DNA of 22,787 nucleotides from contig JAIROF010000033.1 of NCBI GenBank assembly GCA_031257655.1, positions 1 to 22,787 on the forward strand, written 5' to 3'. This DNA is from Prevotellaceae bacterium (GTDB lineage Bacteria > Bacteroidota > Bacteroidia > Bacteroidales > UBA932). Both the position numbers and the translations under genes were made by a program. Of the stretch, positions 6,222 to 14,172 are shown one piece after another; position 1 is the stretch's first letter, and each line of letters opens with the position of its first letter. The notes under the pieces were generated by a model. The model saw only the letters and a list, made by a program, of their open reading frames with translations, searched no databases and was not told the DNA's origin.

Positions 6222-6401
6222 CTAATCGCAGCTTTCGGGTTCCGGCGGGTGCACCGCAGCGCTGTCCGCAGGCCGCAGGTAGCGCATGCCGGCGGCCGCC
6301 TGCTCGCGAATGCGACCCCACCGCAGCGCCACCAGCACGGCCAGCAGCGCAATGACGACAAGCATCCCACGCTCAACCGCCGATAGCGAACGAATTTTCA
6401 T
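6222..6401 (-). CDS. Small single-pass membrane protein, 59 aa
   Basis: The frame begins with the ATG at 6401-6399, which overlaps the TGA of the GH92 gene (ATGA, 4-bp overlap), and ends at TAG 6224-6222, 12 bp before mnmA. Translational coupling and the tight fit between two real genes argue that it is expressed. Residues 1-11 are charged (MKIRSLSAVER). About 12-28 form a hydrophobic segment (GMLVVIALLAVLVALRW). The rest is a short polar tail rich in Ala, Pro and Glu with one Cys near the end. A positively charged N-terminus and one helix fit an inner-membrane protein. I do not recognise a family; the neighbouring frame over the same bases is Cys/Arg-rich and implausible. Confidence 0.7.
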   Translation of the reverse strand: MKIRSLSAVERGMLVVIALLAVLVALRWGRIREQAAAGMRYLRPADSAAVHPPEPESCD

Positions 6402-8647
6402 TTTGACGCCGGTGCTGCATCCTTTACGCTATCCCCCATCACGAGCTCCAGCGTGCCGCCCCGCTCAATGTCCTCAAAGCGGAGGTAGTACTTGTCGTAG
6501 GGGGCGCCGTTGAGCAATATGCGCCGAATGTACTTGTTCTTGGCGCTGTTGTTGGTGGCAACAACGGTAAAGGTTTTGCCGTCCTTTACCTTTATCACGG
6601 CCTTGTCTACAATGGGGCTGCCAAAGATGTACTTTCCGCCCGCAGGCTCCACCTGGTAGAATCCGATGGCGGAGAGCACGTACCAGGCCGACATTTGCCC
6701 CACGTCTTCGTTGCCCGACAAGCCGTCCGGCGCATCGTAGTAGAGGGTCGACAGCACCTCCCGCACCCTGTCGGCCGTTTTGTGCGGCTGCCCCGCGTAA
6801 GGGTAGAGGTAGATGGTGTGGTGGCTGGGCTCGTTGCCGTGCGCGTACTGCCCTATCAGGCCGGAGATGTCGGGCGAAGCGTGCTCGCCTAAGTAGCCCT
6901 GAACGATGAACAGCGAATCCAGCTTTTCGAGAAATCGCTCGCGGCTCCCAAAGAGGTCTATCAGCCCCTGCACGTCGTGCGGAACGAGCCACGTGTACTG
7001 CCAGGCGTTGCCCTCCGTGTAGTCGTTGTCGCGGTGCACCGATTCAAAGGGGTTGAACGGGGTTCGGAACACCCCTTCGGACGAAATCCCGCGCATGAAG
7101 CCGCTGGCCTTGTCAAAGTAGCGCGCGTACGCCTTGCTGCGCTCGAGGAAGTAGGCGTAGTCTTCGGTTTTTCCCAGCTGCTGCGCCACCTGCGCAAGGC
7201 TCCAGTCGGCAATACCGTACTCCATGCTTCGCGAGAGGCCTTCGCCCGCCTTGTCGTAGGGGATGTAGCCGTACTGCCGGTAGACCTTTAGCCCGCGCTC
7301 GTCGAGCAGGGCAGAGGTTTTCATCGCTTCGTAGGCGAGCGCCTTGTCAAAGCCGCCGTAGCCTTTCAGCAGCGCGTCGGCCACCACGGGGATGGCGGGG
7401 TTGCCCACCATGCAATTCGTTTCGCAGCCCATCAGGTGCCACACGGGGAGCTTGCCCTGCTGCCGGTAGATGGCGAGCATGGCGTTGATGATGTCGCTCA
7501 TTTTTTCGGGGTGGATGATGGTCATCAGGGGATGCGCCGCGCGGTACGTGTCCCACAGCGAAAAGGTGGTGTAGTTCACAAACCCTTCGCCGGCGTGCAC
7601 CTTCCCGTCTGCGCCCCTGTACTCGCCGTTGACGTCGCAAAATTCCGACGGCGCAATCATCGTGTGGTACAGCGCGGTGTAGAACGTGCGCTTTACGCGC
7701 TCGTCGCTCGTGGAGATGACCATTTTTCCCAGCTCTTCGCTCCACGCTCGGTCGGCGCGCTGCACGGCTTGCTCAAAGCCCCATCCCGCCAGCTCGGCCT
7801 GCAGGTTCTGCTTAGCGTTTTCGATGCTCACGGGCGAAAGGGCAACCTTTACGTATAGCGCCTCCTTGTCTTCCGTATCAAAAAAAGCCTGCCCGTACAC
7901 CTTTTCCGCCTTCAGCTCGCGCCCCGGCTGCTCGCCTGCGGGGCTGTAAACGGCAAAGCGCTTAACCGGCTTGGAGAAGACGGCGGTAAAGAAAACCCGC
8001 TGGTCGTTTGCCCAGCCGGTGGAGTAGCGGTAGCCCGACACCACCGTGTCGCTCTCCTGCACGAGGAAGGCCTCCACAGGCCGGTCCCACGCCTGCCCGT
8101 TTTCCAGGTCGATAATCACCTTGCTTTCGCTCGAGGCGGGGAAGGTGTACTTGTGGAAGCCCACGCGCTTGGTGGCCGTCAGCTCAACGTCAATGCCGTA
8201 GCGGTCTAAGTGAACGGCGTAGTAGCCCGCCTTTGCCGTTTCCGTGGCGTGGTCAAACAGGGAGTAGAAACCCGTAGCGTAGTCGCCGGCCGTACCCCTG
8301 CCGAGGGTAACGCTGCCAACGGCGGGCATCAGGTTCACGTCGCCCAGGTCGCCGATGCCCGTCCCGCTCAGGTGCAGGTGGCTAAAGCCGATGATGGTAG
8401 AATCGGAAACGTGGTAGCCCGAGCACCAGTCCCACGCCTGGGGGATGTTGGACGGCCCCAGCTGCACAAACCCAAACGGGACGTTGGCCCCCATAAACAC
8501 GTGGCCGTGTCCGCCCGTGCCGATGCGCGGGTCTACGTACTGCGTCAGGCCGGCCTGCGATGATTTGCCCCCTCCGCCCCCGCAGGAGGCTGCCGCTGCG
8601 GCGCTAAGGCCGAGCAGCGAAGCGTAAAGAATGGTTTTTAGCCGCAT
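6398..8647 (-). CDS. GH92 family alpha-mannosidase, lipoprotein
   Basis: 749 aa from the ATG at 8647. GH92 enzymes are calcium-dependent exo-alpha-mannosidases (mostly alpha-1,2; some 1,3, 1,4 or 1,6) that trim host or yeast mannans and N-glycans. The N-terminus is a lipoprotein signal (LGLSAAAAASC) followed by a Gly-rich linker, placing it in the periplasm or on the outer membrane. Family landmarks are YVDPRIGTGGHGHVFMGANVP with PFGFVQLGP near the start, SGYHVSDSTIIGFSHLHLSGTG, FSLWDTYRAAHPLM, GCETNCMVGNPA, GNEPSHHTIYLYPYAG (about residues 603-618), and GNEDVGQMSAWYVLSAIGFY (about 643-662). Length is normal. First gene of a three-gene operon. No SusC/SusD or other glycan genes are adjacent, so its substrate cannot be read from context. 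Confidence 0.93.
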   Translation of the reverse strand: MRLKTILYASLLGLSAAAAASCGGGGGKSSQAGLTQYVDPRIGTGGHGHVFMGANVPFGFVQLGPSNIPQAWDWCSGYHVSDSTIIGFSHLHLSGTGIGDLGDVNLMPAVGSVTLGRGTAGDYATGFYSLFDHATETAKAGYYAVHLDRYGIDVELTATKRVGFHKYTFPASSESKVIIDLENGQAWDRPVEAFLVQESDTVVSGYRYSTGWANDQRVFFTAVFSKPVKRFAVYSPAGEQPGRELKAEKVYGQAFFDTEDKEALYVKVALSPVSIENAKQNLQAELAGWGFEQAVQRADRAWSEELGKMVISTSDERVKRTFYTALYHTMIAPSEFCDVNGEYRGADGKVHAGEGFVNYTTFSLWDTYRAAHPLMTIIHPEKMSDIINAMLAIYRQQGKLPVWHLMGCETNCMVGNPAIPVVADALLKGYGGFDKALAYEAMKTSALLDERGLKVYRQYGYIPYDKAGEGLSRSMEYGIADWSLAQVAQQLGKTEDYAYFLERSKAYARYFDKASGFMRGISSEGVFRTPFNPFESVHRDNDYTEGNAWQYTWLVPHDVQGLIDLFGSRERFLEKLDSLFIVQGYLGEHASPDISGLIGQYAHGNEPSHHTIYLYPYAGQPHKTADRVREVLSTLYYDAPDGLSGNEDVGQMSAWYVLSAIGFYQVEPAGGKYIFGSPIVDKAVIKVKDGKTFTVVATNNSAKNKYIRRILLNGAPYDKYYLRFEDIERGGTLELVMGDSVKDAAPASK

Positions 8648-8740
8648 AATGATTTTAAGCTTTAATTGTTCAACTGATTTTTCTTGCCGAAGGCCTTACG
8701 CTAAGCGCCAACCGCAAGCGGTTCCACCAGAATAAGGTTT

Positions 8741-8771
8741 GCAAAGTTAGCATGAAATTTTGGGATTACGC
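8741..8771 (-). promoter_or_regulatory. Promoter of the GH92-mnmA operon (duplicated at 22459-22489)
   Basis: On the minus strand TAACTTTG (8749-8742) matches TAnnTTTG. Start near 8735 would give a 5' leader of about 85 nt. The 31 bp covering the -7 box and its upstream side are repeated with one mismatch, on the other strand, at 22459-22489. Confidence 0.6.
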
Positions 8772-8874
8772 ACAGGCGGATAAAATTTTTCCGCGAAAAA
8801 TTACAGGGGGAAAGCGACCACAAAATCGCGGTTTTGGCGATAGCAGGCAGCTCCCTGCTTCGGCAAAAGCATCG

Positions 8875-9033
8875 TCAAATAGCCGTAAAATAAAACAACG
8901 CTCATATTCAGCACGTTGCAAAATAAAACCGCAAAGCTGTCAAATAACCGTCAAATAAGAATACGCTCATATTCAACGCGTTAAAAAACAAAAGCGCGGA
9001 ATTATCAAATAACCGTCAAATAAGAATGCGCCC
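8875..9033. repeat. 65-bp tandem repeat, about 2.4 copies
   Basis: Units begin at 8875, 8940 and 9005 with TCAAATARCCGTMAAATAA. The shared core includes ACGCTCATATTCARCRCGTT, and the third copy stops after about 28 bp. The spacing is exactly 65 bp. Units diverge by roughly 15-20 percent. No gene is seen in 8750-9078; a 68-codon plus-strand frame there runs through the repeats. Confidence 0.75.
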
Positions 9034-9078
9034 CAAAAGGTAGGCCGATAGCCCTCGCTACAGGCAGGGCGCGCTAAT

Positions 9079-9115
9079 ACAGGAGGTGCGCTGCGCCATC
9101 GCTCCTGTTTTTTTT
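9079..9115 (+). terminator. Terminator-like hairpin with no obvious upstream gene
   Basis: ACAGGAG (9079-9085) pairs with CTCCTGT (9102-9108) around a GC-rich loop, and eight T follow (9108-9115). A longer outer pairing GCGCCC / GGGCGC (near 9029-9034 and 9067-9072) lies upstream. It may end a short plus-strand transcript from the tandem-repeat region, but no promoter was found. Confidence 0.6.
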
Positions 9116-9116
9116 A

Positions 9117-9228
9117 GGGAACCTCTAAAAACCCCAAAATAAAGGCTGGCGGCTGAGGCAAAAGCGGGGTTTACTAAAGTAAATGAGCATTTCGTAGCGC
9201 AGAGCTTGGGGTTTCTATGAGGCTTCCC
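9117..9228. mobile_element. MITE-like element, diverged copy A
   Basis: Begins GGGAACCTCTAAAAACCCC, then GGCTGAGGCAAAAGCGGGG and TTTACTAAAGTAAATGAGCA, then TAGCGCAGAGCTTGGGGTTT, and ends GAGGCTTCCC. It has the same parts, in the opposite orientation, as the complete element at 22545-22671. Its right end has drifted. Confidence 0.75.
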
Positions 9229-9344
9229 TGTACAAATATATGAAAAACTCATGTTTCGCAGAAAAAGCGTCCGGGCAACGCGGGGGCGCGAAGTAGCGTG
9301 CCGGGGCTTGCACCCGCTATAGCCCGGCCCATGCCGGAGAGAGC

Positions 9345-9376
9345 ATAAAAAAAGGCGAACTTTAGAAGTCCGCCTT
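9345..9376 (-). terminator. Terminator of the tracrRNA-like gene
   Basis: On the minus strand AAGGCGGAC (9376-9368) pairs with GTTCGCCTT (9360-9352) across a 7-nt loop, with one G-U pair, followed by a run of T (9353-9347). Confidence 0.88.
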
Positions 9377-9501
9377 AGTGTTTTCACAACGGAATAATCC
9401 TTATTGTGATTTGCAATACATTCAAAGTCTTGAGCCGAAATTTTGCCGCTGTTGGCAGCAGCGTAAGCTCAAAGCAAGAAAATATTGTTTGTAGCTTGAA
9501 A
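9345..9501 (-). ncRNA. Putative orphan type II-C tracrRNA
   Basis: On the minus strand, after a strong promoter at 9508-9538, the transcript would contain a two-part hairpin (TTGAGC/GCTCAA enclosing GCTGCTG-CCAA-CAGCGGC, 9472-9430). Then come GACTTTGAATGTATTGCAAA and TCACAA (anti-repeat candidate), TAAGGATTATTCCG closed by CACAA/TTGTG (9406-9386), GAAAACACT, and a 9-bp terminator hairpin AAGGCGGAC/GTTCGCCTT with seven T (9376-9345). An anti-repeat ending GCAAATCACAA followed by TAAGGATTATTCCGTTGTG and a GC-rich terminator stem is, from memory, the architecture of Bacteroidota type II-C tracrRNAs, whose CRISPR repeats begin GTTGTGATTTGC or similar. No cas9, cas1/2 or array is in the window. 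An alternative is an unrelated structured sRNA. Confidence 0.6.
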
Positions 9502-9507
9502 ACGTTG

Positions 9508-9538
9508 CAAAGGTAAGAAAGATTTTTTTTCTACCAAA
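9508..9538 (-). promoter_or_regulatory. Promoter of the tracrRNA-like gene
   Basis: On the minus strand TTTG (9538-9535) and TACCTTTG (9515-9508) are 19 nt apart, an excellent match to the Bacteroidota consensus. Start is expected near 9501, giving a transcript of about 155 nt to the terminator. No protein-coding frame of note follows. Confidence 0.72.
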
Positions 9539-9746
9539 AATTTTAATGATAAAATATTTAAAAATTGCGTTGGCAACATTTTTTTTGTTCGCCATCGCCA
9601 TCACACCTTCTTATTTAAGCCATTTTGCTGATATATACCGTAATGCAAAAGTAAAATCCGTTTAATGGCGCCTAAAGTTCGCTCCGCTTGCGCCTTAATT
9701 CCTACTTCGTACTTCGTAATTCGTAATTAAAATGGAAGTATTTAGC

Positions 9747-9754
9747 TACCTTTG
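9747..9754 (+). promoter_or_regulatory. Promoter -7 element of the HAD phosphatase gene
   Basis: TACCTTTG followed by C lies 33 bp before the chosen ATG. Start near 9761 leaves about 27 nt of leader and rules out the in-frame TTG at 9752. Confidence 0.6.
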
Positions 9755-9787
9755 CGCGCTACTACACAGCCCAAAGAAACATTTAGC

Positions 9788-10477
9788 ATGATCAACCTGA
9801 TTATTTTTGACCTCGACGGAACGCTGCTGAACACCATAGCAGATTTGGCCAAGAGCACCAACCATGCCCTGCGCGCCAACGGATTCCCTACCCATCCGGT
9901 AGAGGCCTACCGGCGGTTTGTGGGCAACGGCATTGCCAAGCTATTCGAGCGGGCGCTTCCGGAGGGAGAAAAAACGGAGGAGAACATCCGCCGCCTGCGG
10001 GAGGTTTTTTTGCCCTACTACCGTGAGCACGATACCGAGCAGAGCGCTCCCTATCCGGGCATTTCTACGCTGCTGAGGCGGCTGCAAGAGCGGAATGTGC
10101 TGGTGGCGGTGGCCTCCAACAAGTACCACGCGGCAACGTGCAAGCTGGTGGCGCACTACTTCCCCGAAATCCGCTTTGCCAAGGTGCTGGGGCAGCGGGA
10201 GGGCATTGCCCCAAAGCCCAACCCCGCCATTGTTTACGAAATCCTCGCCGCCACCGCTGTCGACAGGCGCAAAGCGCTGTACGCAGGCGACTCCAACGTG
10301 GACATGCAGACGGCGCTCAACAGCGGAGTTGCCGCCTGCGGGGTTACCTGGGGGTTTCGCCCGCGCGCCGAGCTGGAGGCTTTTCATCCGAGCTACATAG
10401 CGGATACGGCGGAGGAAATTGCGGATATTGCGCTGGCGCAAGGCCGCTGCGGAGGGCTTTTACCTGGGAACCCCTAA
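9788..10477 (+). CDS. gph: HAD-superfamily hydrolase, phosphoglycolate phosphatase type
   Basis: 229 aa from the ATG at 9788 (MINLIIFDLDGTLLNT). An in-frame TTG at 9752 overlaps the promoter and is rejected. Motif I FDLDGTLLN has the nucleophile Asp8 and the acid Asp10. A helical cap domain follows (residues about 15-80). VAVASNKYH is motif II, KPNPAIVYEIL contains the motif III lysine, and YAGDSNVDMQTALNSG is motif IV. The overall pattern, including GNGIAKLFERALP, fits Gph-like phosphatases that clear 2-phosphoglycolate, although related enzymes act on other small phosphate esters. Its last codons and the TAA lie in a MITE copy: GGLLPGNP-stop reads into GGGAACCCCTAAAAACCCC, so the native C-terminus may have been altered. 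Convergent with the SNF2 gene. Confidence 0.85.
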   Translation: MINLIIFDLDGTLLNTIADLAKSTNHALRANGFPTHPVEAYRRFVGNGIAKLFERALPEGEKTEENIRRLREVFLPYYREHDTEQSAPYPGISTLLRRLQERNVLVAVASNKYHAATCKLVAHYFPEIRFAKVLGQREGIAPKPNPAIVYEILAATAVDRRKALYAGDSNVDMQTALNSGVAACGVTWGFRPRAELEAFHPSYIADTAEEIADIALAQGRCGGLLPGNP

Positions 10478-10540
10478 AAACCCCTAAAAAAAGGCTTGCG
10501 GCTGAGGCAAAAGCGGCGCTTACTAAAGGGAACCTCTAAA
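10466..10540. mobile_element. MITE-like element, truncated copy B
   Basis: Starts GGGAACCCCTAAAAACCCCT, continues AAGGCTTGCGGCTGAGGCAA and AAGCGGCGCTTACTAAA, then a second left end GGGAACCTCTAAA at 10528. The right half is missing. It separates the convergent phosphatase and SNF2 genes and supplies the phosphatase stop codon. Confidence 0.75.
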
Positions 10541-10560
10541 GTAGCGGCTCCACCGCCGGC

Positions 10561-13500
10561 TTACCGGAGCGTAAACATGCTCCGGAGCTCCTTGTTGCTG
10601 AGGTTGCCCACCCAGCTTTCGCCGGCGTCGACGGTGAGGTTTACAATCTCCTTTTTTCGCTGTATCATTTCGTTGATGCGCTCCTCGAAGGTGCCCCTGG
10701 TGATGAGGCGGTGCACCATCACGCGGTTTTTTTGGCCAATGCGGTAGGCGCGGTCGGTGGCCTGCGCCTCTACGGCGGGATTCCACCAGAGGTCGTAGTG
10801 GATAACGTGGCTGGCGGCGGTGAGGTTCAACCCTGTTCCGGCGGCCTTGAGGGAGAGGATGAGCAGCTTGTCGGTGGCGTTGCGCTGGAAATCTTCTACC
10901 AGCGCCTTGCGCTGCTTGAGGGAGCAGCCGCCGTGGAGAAAGAGCGGCTTTTTGCCGAAGCGCCCGGCGATGAAGTGCTGAAGCAGCGCCCCCATTTCGG
11001 TAAATTGCGTAAAGATGAGCGCTTTTTCGTTTGCATCCATAATGCTGTCCAGCTTGTCGAACAGCAAGTCCATTTTGCCCGAAAGCCGCGCATCCATCAC
11101 GTTATTCTTCAAAAAGTTGGTGGGGTGGTTGCATATTTGCTTGAGCGCCAAAATCATTTGCAGCACCAGGGCTTGCCGCGCAAACAGCGATTGGCTGTCG
11201 GTTTTCTCCACCTGTTCGATAGATTTCATGGCTTCGTGCAGCGTTTTTTCGTACAGCCCGGCCTGCGCCTTTGTCAGGCAGGCAAAGCTGTCGATTTCGA
11301 TTTTATCCGGCAGGTCGCTGATGATGTTTTTGTCGCTTTTGAGGCGGCGCATCATGAAGGGGGCTATCACCTTTTTGAGCTTTCCGGCGGCGGCCACGTC
11401 GTGCCGGTTTTGGATGGGGTTGGCAAACGCTTCGCGAAATTCGCCGAGGTTGCCCAGAAAGTGGCGGTTGCAGAAGTCCATGATGCTCCACAGCTCGCTC
11501 AGGCGGTTCTCTACCGGCGTTCCGCTCATGGCCACAAACGCTGCCGCCGGAATGCTTTTGACGGCTTTGCTCTGGGCGGTTTCGTAGTTCTTTATGTTTT
11601 GCGCCTCGTCTATCACCACGATGCGCCATTTTTTCTTTTTCAGCGCAAGCACATCGCTGCGCACAACGCCGTAGGAGGTGAGCAGCACGTCGTACGCGTC
11701 GCTTTCTTTGTCCTCCAGCGCCCGCTTTGCGCCGTGGTAGAGCGCTACGCTGAGCGAAGGGGCAAACTTTTCGACCTCTGCCTGCCAGTTGGCCAGCAGG
11801 CCGGTAGGGGCCACCACCAGCGCTTTTTTCTTTTGCAGCGCACCCTCCTCCTTTAGCTTGAGCAGCAGGGCTATTACCTGCAAGGTTTTTCCCAGCCCCA
11901 TGTCGTCGGCAATAATGCTGCCGAAGCCGATTTGTGCGTTGCGGTACATCCACGAAAAGCCGCGCTGCTGGTAGGGGCGGAGCTGCGCGTCCAGCGCCCG
12001 GGGCAGCGCAATCTCTGCCGTATGGGTCAGCTCTTTTATCAGCGCTTTTACGTCGCTCGTAAGGCTTACCTTGGCGCCGTAGTAGTCGTCGCTCAGGGCG
12101 GCGCGCAGCATTTCGTAGGGGGTGAGGCTTTTGGACGAGGAGAAGTGCTTTTGCAGCTTGCCCAAATCTTCGGGCGAAACGTAGATGTACCGCGCCTTGT
12201 ACTTGATAAGCCCGGCGCTGTTTTTCAGGATAGCCCTAAATTCGGTTTCGCTCATCACCGCGTCGCCAAGGGCAACCTGCCACTCAAAGTCGAGCAGCTT
12301 TTCCAGCGACATAAAGCCGGTATTGTCCTTTCGCTTTTGGCGCACCTGCACGCTCGGCCTGGGGCGAAGTATCTCCCGCAGCGACTTTGGGAGCAGCACG
12401 TTAATGCTGAGCAGGCTGATTACCGGAGCGGCTTGCATCAGAAATGTACCGAGCGCTGCGGCGCTCATAACCATCTCCTCCTCTCCCTTTGCGTTGACGT
12501 AGCGGTCGATGCCGGGGATGAACGCGCTGAGCAGCGCCAGCGGTTGCAGCACCTTAAACCGGTTTTTGTCGTACTTTTTCAGGCTCAGGATGTCGCGCAG
12601 CGGCGTTGGCTTGCCGAAGGGATTTTCGCTATCGCTCACGCTGATGCCGATGCGGAACGTGTCGTTTTCCAGCTCGTCTACCACAATGCCCAGGCGGTAT
12701 TGCCCCCGCGTAAGGTAGTAGCGCTGCAGCCAAGCGCTAATTCCGCCGGGGAGCGCCTCTTCGCCGGGCAAGCTGAAGGCATAGCCGGCGCCGCCAAAGA
12801 AGAGGTTGAGAAAAATATCGCTGCCGCAGCTGTCGGTCAGGCGGTGCAGCAGGGCGTTGAGCAGCACCGACGCCACGCCCGAGGCCTTGTCCCTGTCGAG
12901 CGGCGTTTTGTCGTTCCACAGCAGCAGGCCCGGCGGCGTGAGCGGCTCCAGCTTCTCCGCGAGCGAGCGGACTTCGCCGCTGAGCATGGCCGGCAGCCAC
13001 CGGATGCTGTGCTGACGACCGCCGCCGAATTTGACGATTTGCGGCGTCACCGCGCCGTTGGCAATCAGGTTGACCGAGTACAGCAGCAGCGCGTGCAGCG
13101 CCGCCACCGACGGGTGGTAATCGTACAGGCGCGACAGGGGGATAGCCCACAGCTCGGGGATAAGCGCTGCGAGCGCGCGATCCGTCTTTTCGCCGTTGAG
13201 CAGGACAGACGCCTCGTTTTCGTCGTTAACCGACAGCTGCACGCTCGCGCACGGGCTGATGAGGCTTTCGGCAATTGCTCCTGCCGCCGCCTCGCCCGCC
13301 GCCTCGCCTGCCGCTGCTGGCCGCCGCGCGGCGGGCGAGGAGCAGAAGAAATCGCCAATCGAAGCCTTGTTGGCGAGTATGCGCATGGCGTTTTTGGCGG
13401 CCTTGTGCAGCATTGCCGCGTACTTTTCCTTAAAATCTCCCGCTTGGCGGTAAAATACCGGGGCGTCGGGCAGCAGCTTTACCAGCGCTTCGCCGGTAGG

Positions 13501-14172
13501 GGTGAGCACGGAGAAGTCAACGGCGCGAAGCGCCGCCTCGTTTGCCGGCAAGGGTGGCTGCGCTGCCGGTGGCTGCTTTCCGGCCTTCGGCTTGCTGCCG
13601 TCCGGCAGCCCAAGCGCCTCCGAAAGGTGCGGAATTTCGGACTGCCCGGTCAGCACGTGAATGTCAACTTTCTCAAGCTCTCGGGGCAAATCAACGTTGT
13701 GCAGCTTAAAAATCAGGAAGGGGTTGTTGTCAACTTCGGCGCTAATCTTGTAAATCACCGCAGCCAGATGCTTGCAGGGCACGGCGGAGTCCGGGCAGCT
13801 GCACTGCATGGCCAAATCGCTCCAGCGCCGGGGAAAAACGTTCAGCCCTTTTTGCTCGGCAATCCGCAGCACTTCGGGGTCGAGCTCGCGGTTGAGCAGC
13901 TTGGATATCACGACAGGCTTCTCCGCAAGCCCGCCTACCAGCGCTTTCACCTCGTCGGCAGAAAACGACGGAACAGTAATTGCTATTTTGTACGGGCTTG
14001 GATACGTCCCCTGTACCTGCGCATGGATAGCGTTGCCCCGCAGCTCGAGCGACTTAACGGCGCCTTTTTTGGCGTATGCGCTCCCGCGCGGCAGGCGGTT
14101 GCTGTAATCGATATTTGCCAGAGAGTTTAGCCATTGCAATCCCCACCATGTTTTCCCAAAAAAACTTGACAT
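10561..14172 (-). CDS. SWIM zinc-finger SNF2-family DEAD/DEAH-like helicase
   Basis: 1203 aa from the ATG at 14172. The N-terminus (FFGKTWWGLQWLNSLANIDY) is typical of SWIM-domain proteins. The SWIM zinc finger CSCPDSAVPCKH has C124, C126, C133 and H135. A long middle part of about 550 residues includes a low-complexity Ala stretch near 280-300. The SNF2 ATPase domain follows: DDMGLGKTLQVIALLLKL (Walker A, about residue 755), VVAPTGLLANWQ, VVIDEAQNIKN (Walker B, about 853), and SGTPVENRLSELWSIMDF. The helicase C domain has KALIFTQFTEMG, LFLHGG, LSLKAAGTGLNLTAASHVI and QATDRAYRIGQ. Such proteins translocate on double-stranded DNA and remodel protein-DNA complexes; bacterial members are linked to repair, transcription or defence. 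Single gene, with no methylase or nuclease beside it, so a role in repair or transcription is as likely as defence. Confidence 0.93.
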   Translation of the reverse strand: MSSFFGKTWWGLQWLNSLANIDYSNRLPRGSAYAKKGAVKSLELRGNAIHAQVQGTYPSPYKIAITVPSFSADEVKALVGGLAEKPVVISKLLNRELDPEVLRIAEQKGLNVFPRRWSDLAMQCSCPDSAVPCKHLAAVIYKISAEVDNNPFLIFKLHNVDLPRELEKVDIHVLTGQSEIPHLSEALGLPDGSKPKAGKQPPAAQPPLPANEAALRAVDFSVLTPTGEALVKLLPDAPVFYRQAGDFKEKYAAMLHKAAKNAMRILANKASIGDFFCSSPAARRPAAAGEAAGEAAAGAIAESLISPCASVQLSVNDENEASVLLNGEKTDRALAALIPELWAIPLSRLYDYHPSVAALHALLLYSVNLIANGAVTPQIVKFGGGRQHSIRWLPAMLSGEVRSLAEKLEPLTPPGLLLWNDKTPLDRDKASGVASVLLNALLHRLTDSCGSDIFLNLFFGGAGYAFSLPGEEALPGGISAWLQRYYLTRGQYRLGIVVDELENDTFRIGISVSDSENPFGKPTPLRDILSLKKYDKNRFKVLQPLALLSAFIPGIDRYVNAKGEEEMVMSAAALGTFLMQAAPVISLLSINVLLPKSLREILRPRPSVQVRQKRKDNTGFMSLEKLLDFEWQVALGDAVMSETEFRAILKNSAGLIKYKARYIYVSPEDLGKLQKHFSSSKSLTPYEMLRAALSDDYYGAKVSLTSDVKALIKELTHTAEIALPRALDAQLRPYQQRGFSWMYRNAQIGFGSIIADDMGLGKTLQVIALLLKLKEEGALQKKKALVVAPTGLLANWQAEVEKFAPSLSVALYHGAKRALEDKESDAYDVLLTSYGVVRSDVLALKKKKWRIVVIDEAQNIKNYETAQSKAVKSIPAAAFVAMSGTPVENRLSELWSIMDFCNRHFLGNLGEFREAFANPIQNRHDVAAAGKLKKVIAPFMMRRLKSDKNIISDLPDKIEIDSFACLTKAQAGLYEKTLHEAMKSIEQVEKTDSQSLFARQALVLQMILALKQICNHPTNFLKNNVMDARLSGKMDLLFDKLDSIMDANEKALIFTQFTEMGALLQHFIAGRFGKKPLFLHGGCSLKQRKALVEDFQRNATDKLLILSLKAAGTGLNLTAASHVIHYDLWWNPAVEAQATDRAYRIGQKNRVMVHRLITRGTFEERINEMIQRKKEIVNLTVDAGESWVGNLSNKELRSMFTLR

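Noticed and set aside
8752..8958. 68-codon plus-strand frame
   Set aside because: It lies in the GH92 promoter region and the 65-bp tandem repeats; basic, repetitive and without family resemblance.
8875..9033. Possible CRISPR array near the tracrRNA-like gene
   Set aside because: The units are contiguous 65-bp tandem repeats without constant short repeats and unique spacers, and they do not contain GTTGTGATTTGC.
9752..9787. Upstream TTG start for the phosphatase
   Set aside because: It overlaps the -7 box at 9747-9754, and the HAD motif starts right after the ATG at 9788.
10561..14172. SNF2 helicase as part of a DISARM-like or other defence island
   Set aside because: No methylase, nuclease, DUF1998 or phospholipase gene adjoins it; the flanking genes are housekeeping or envelope genes.
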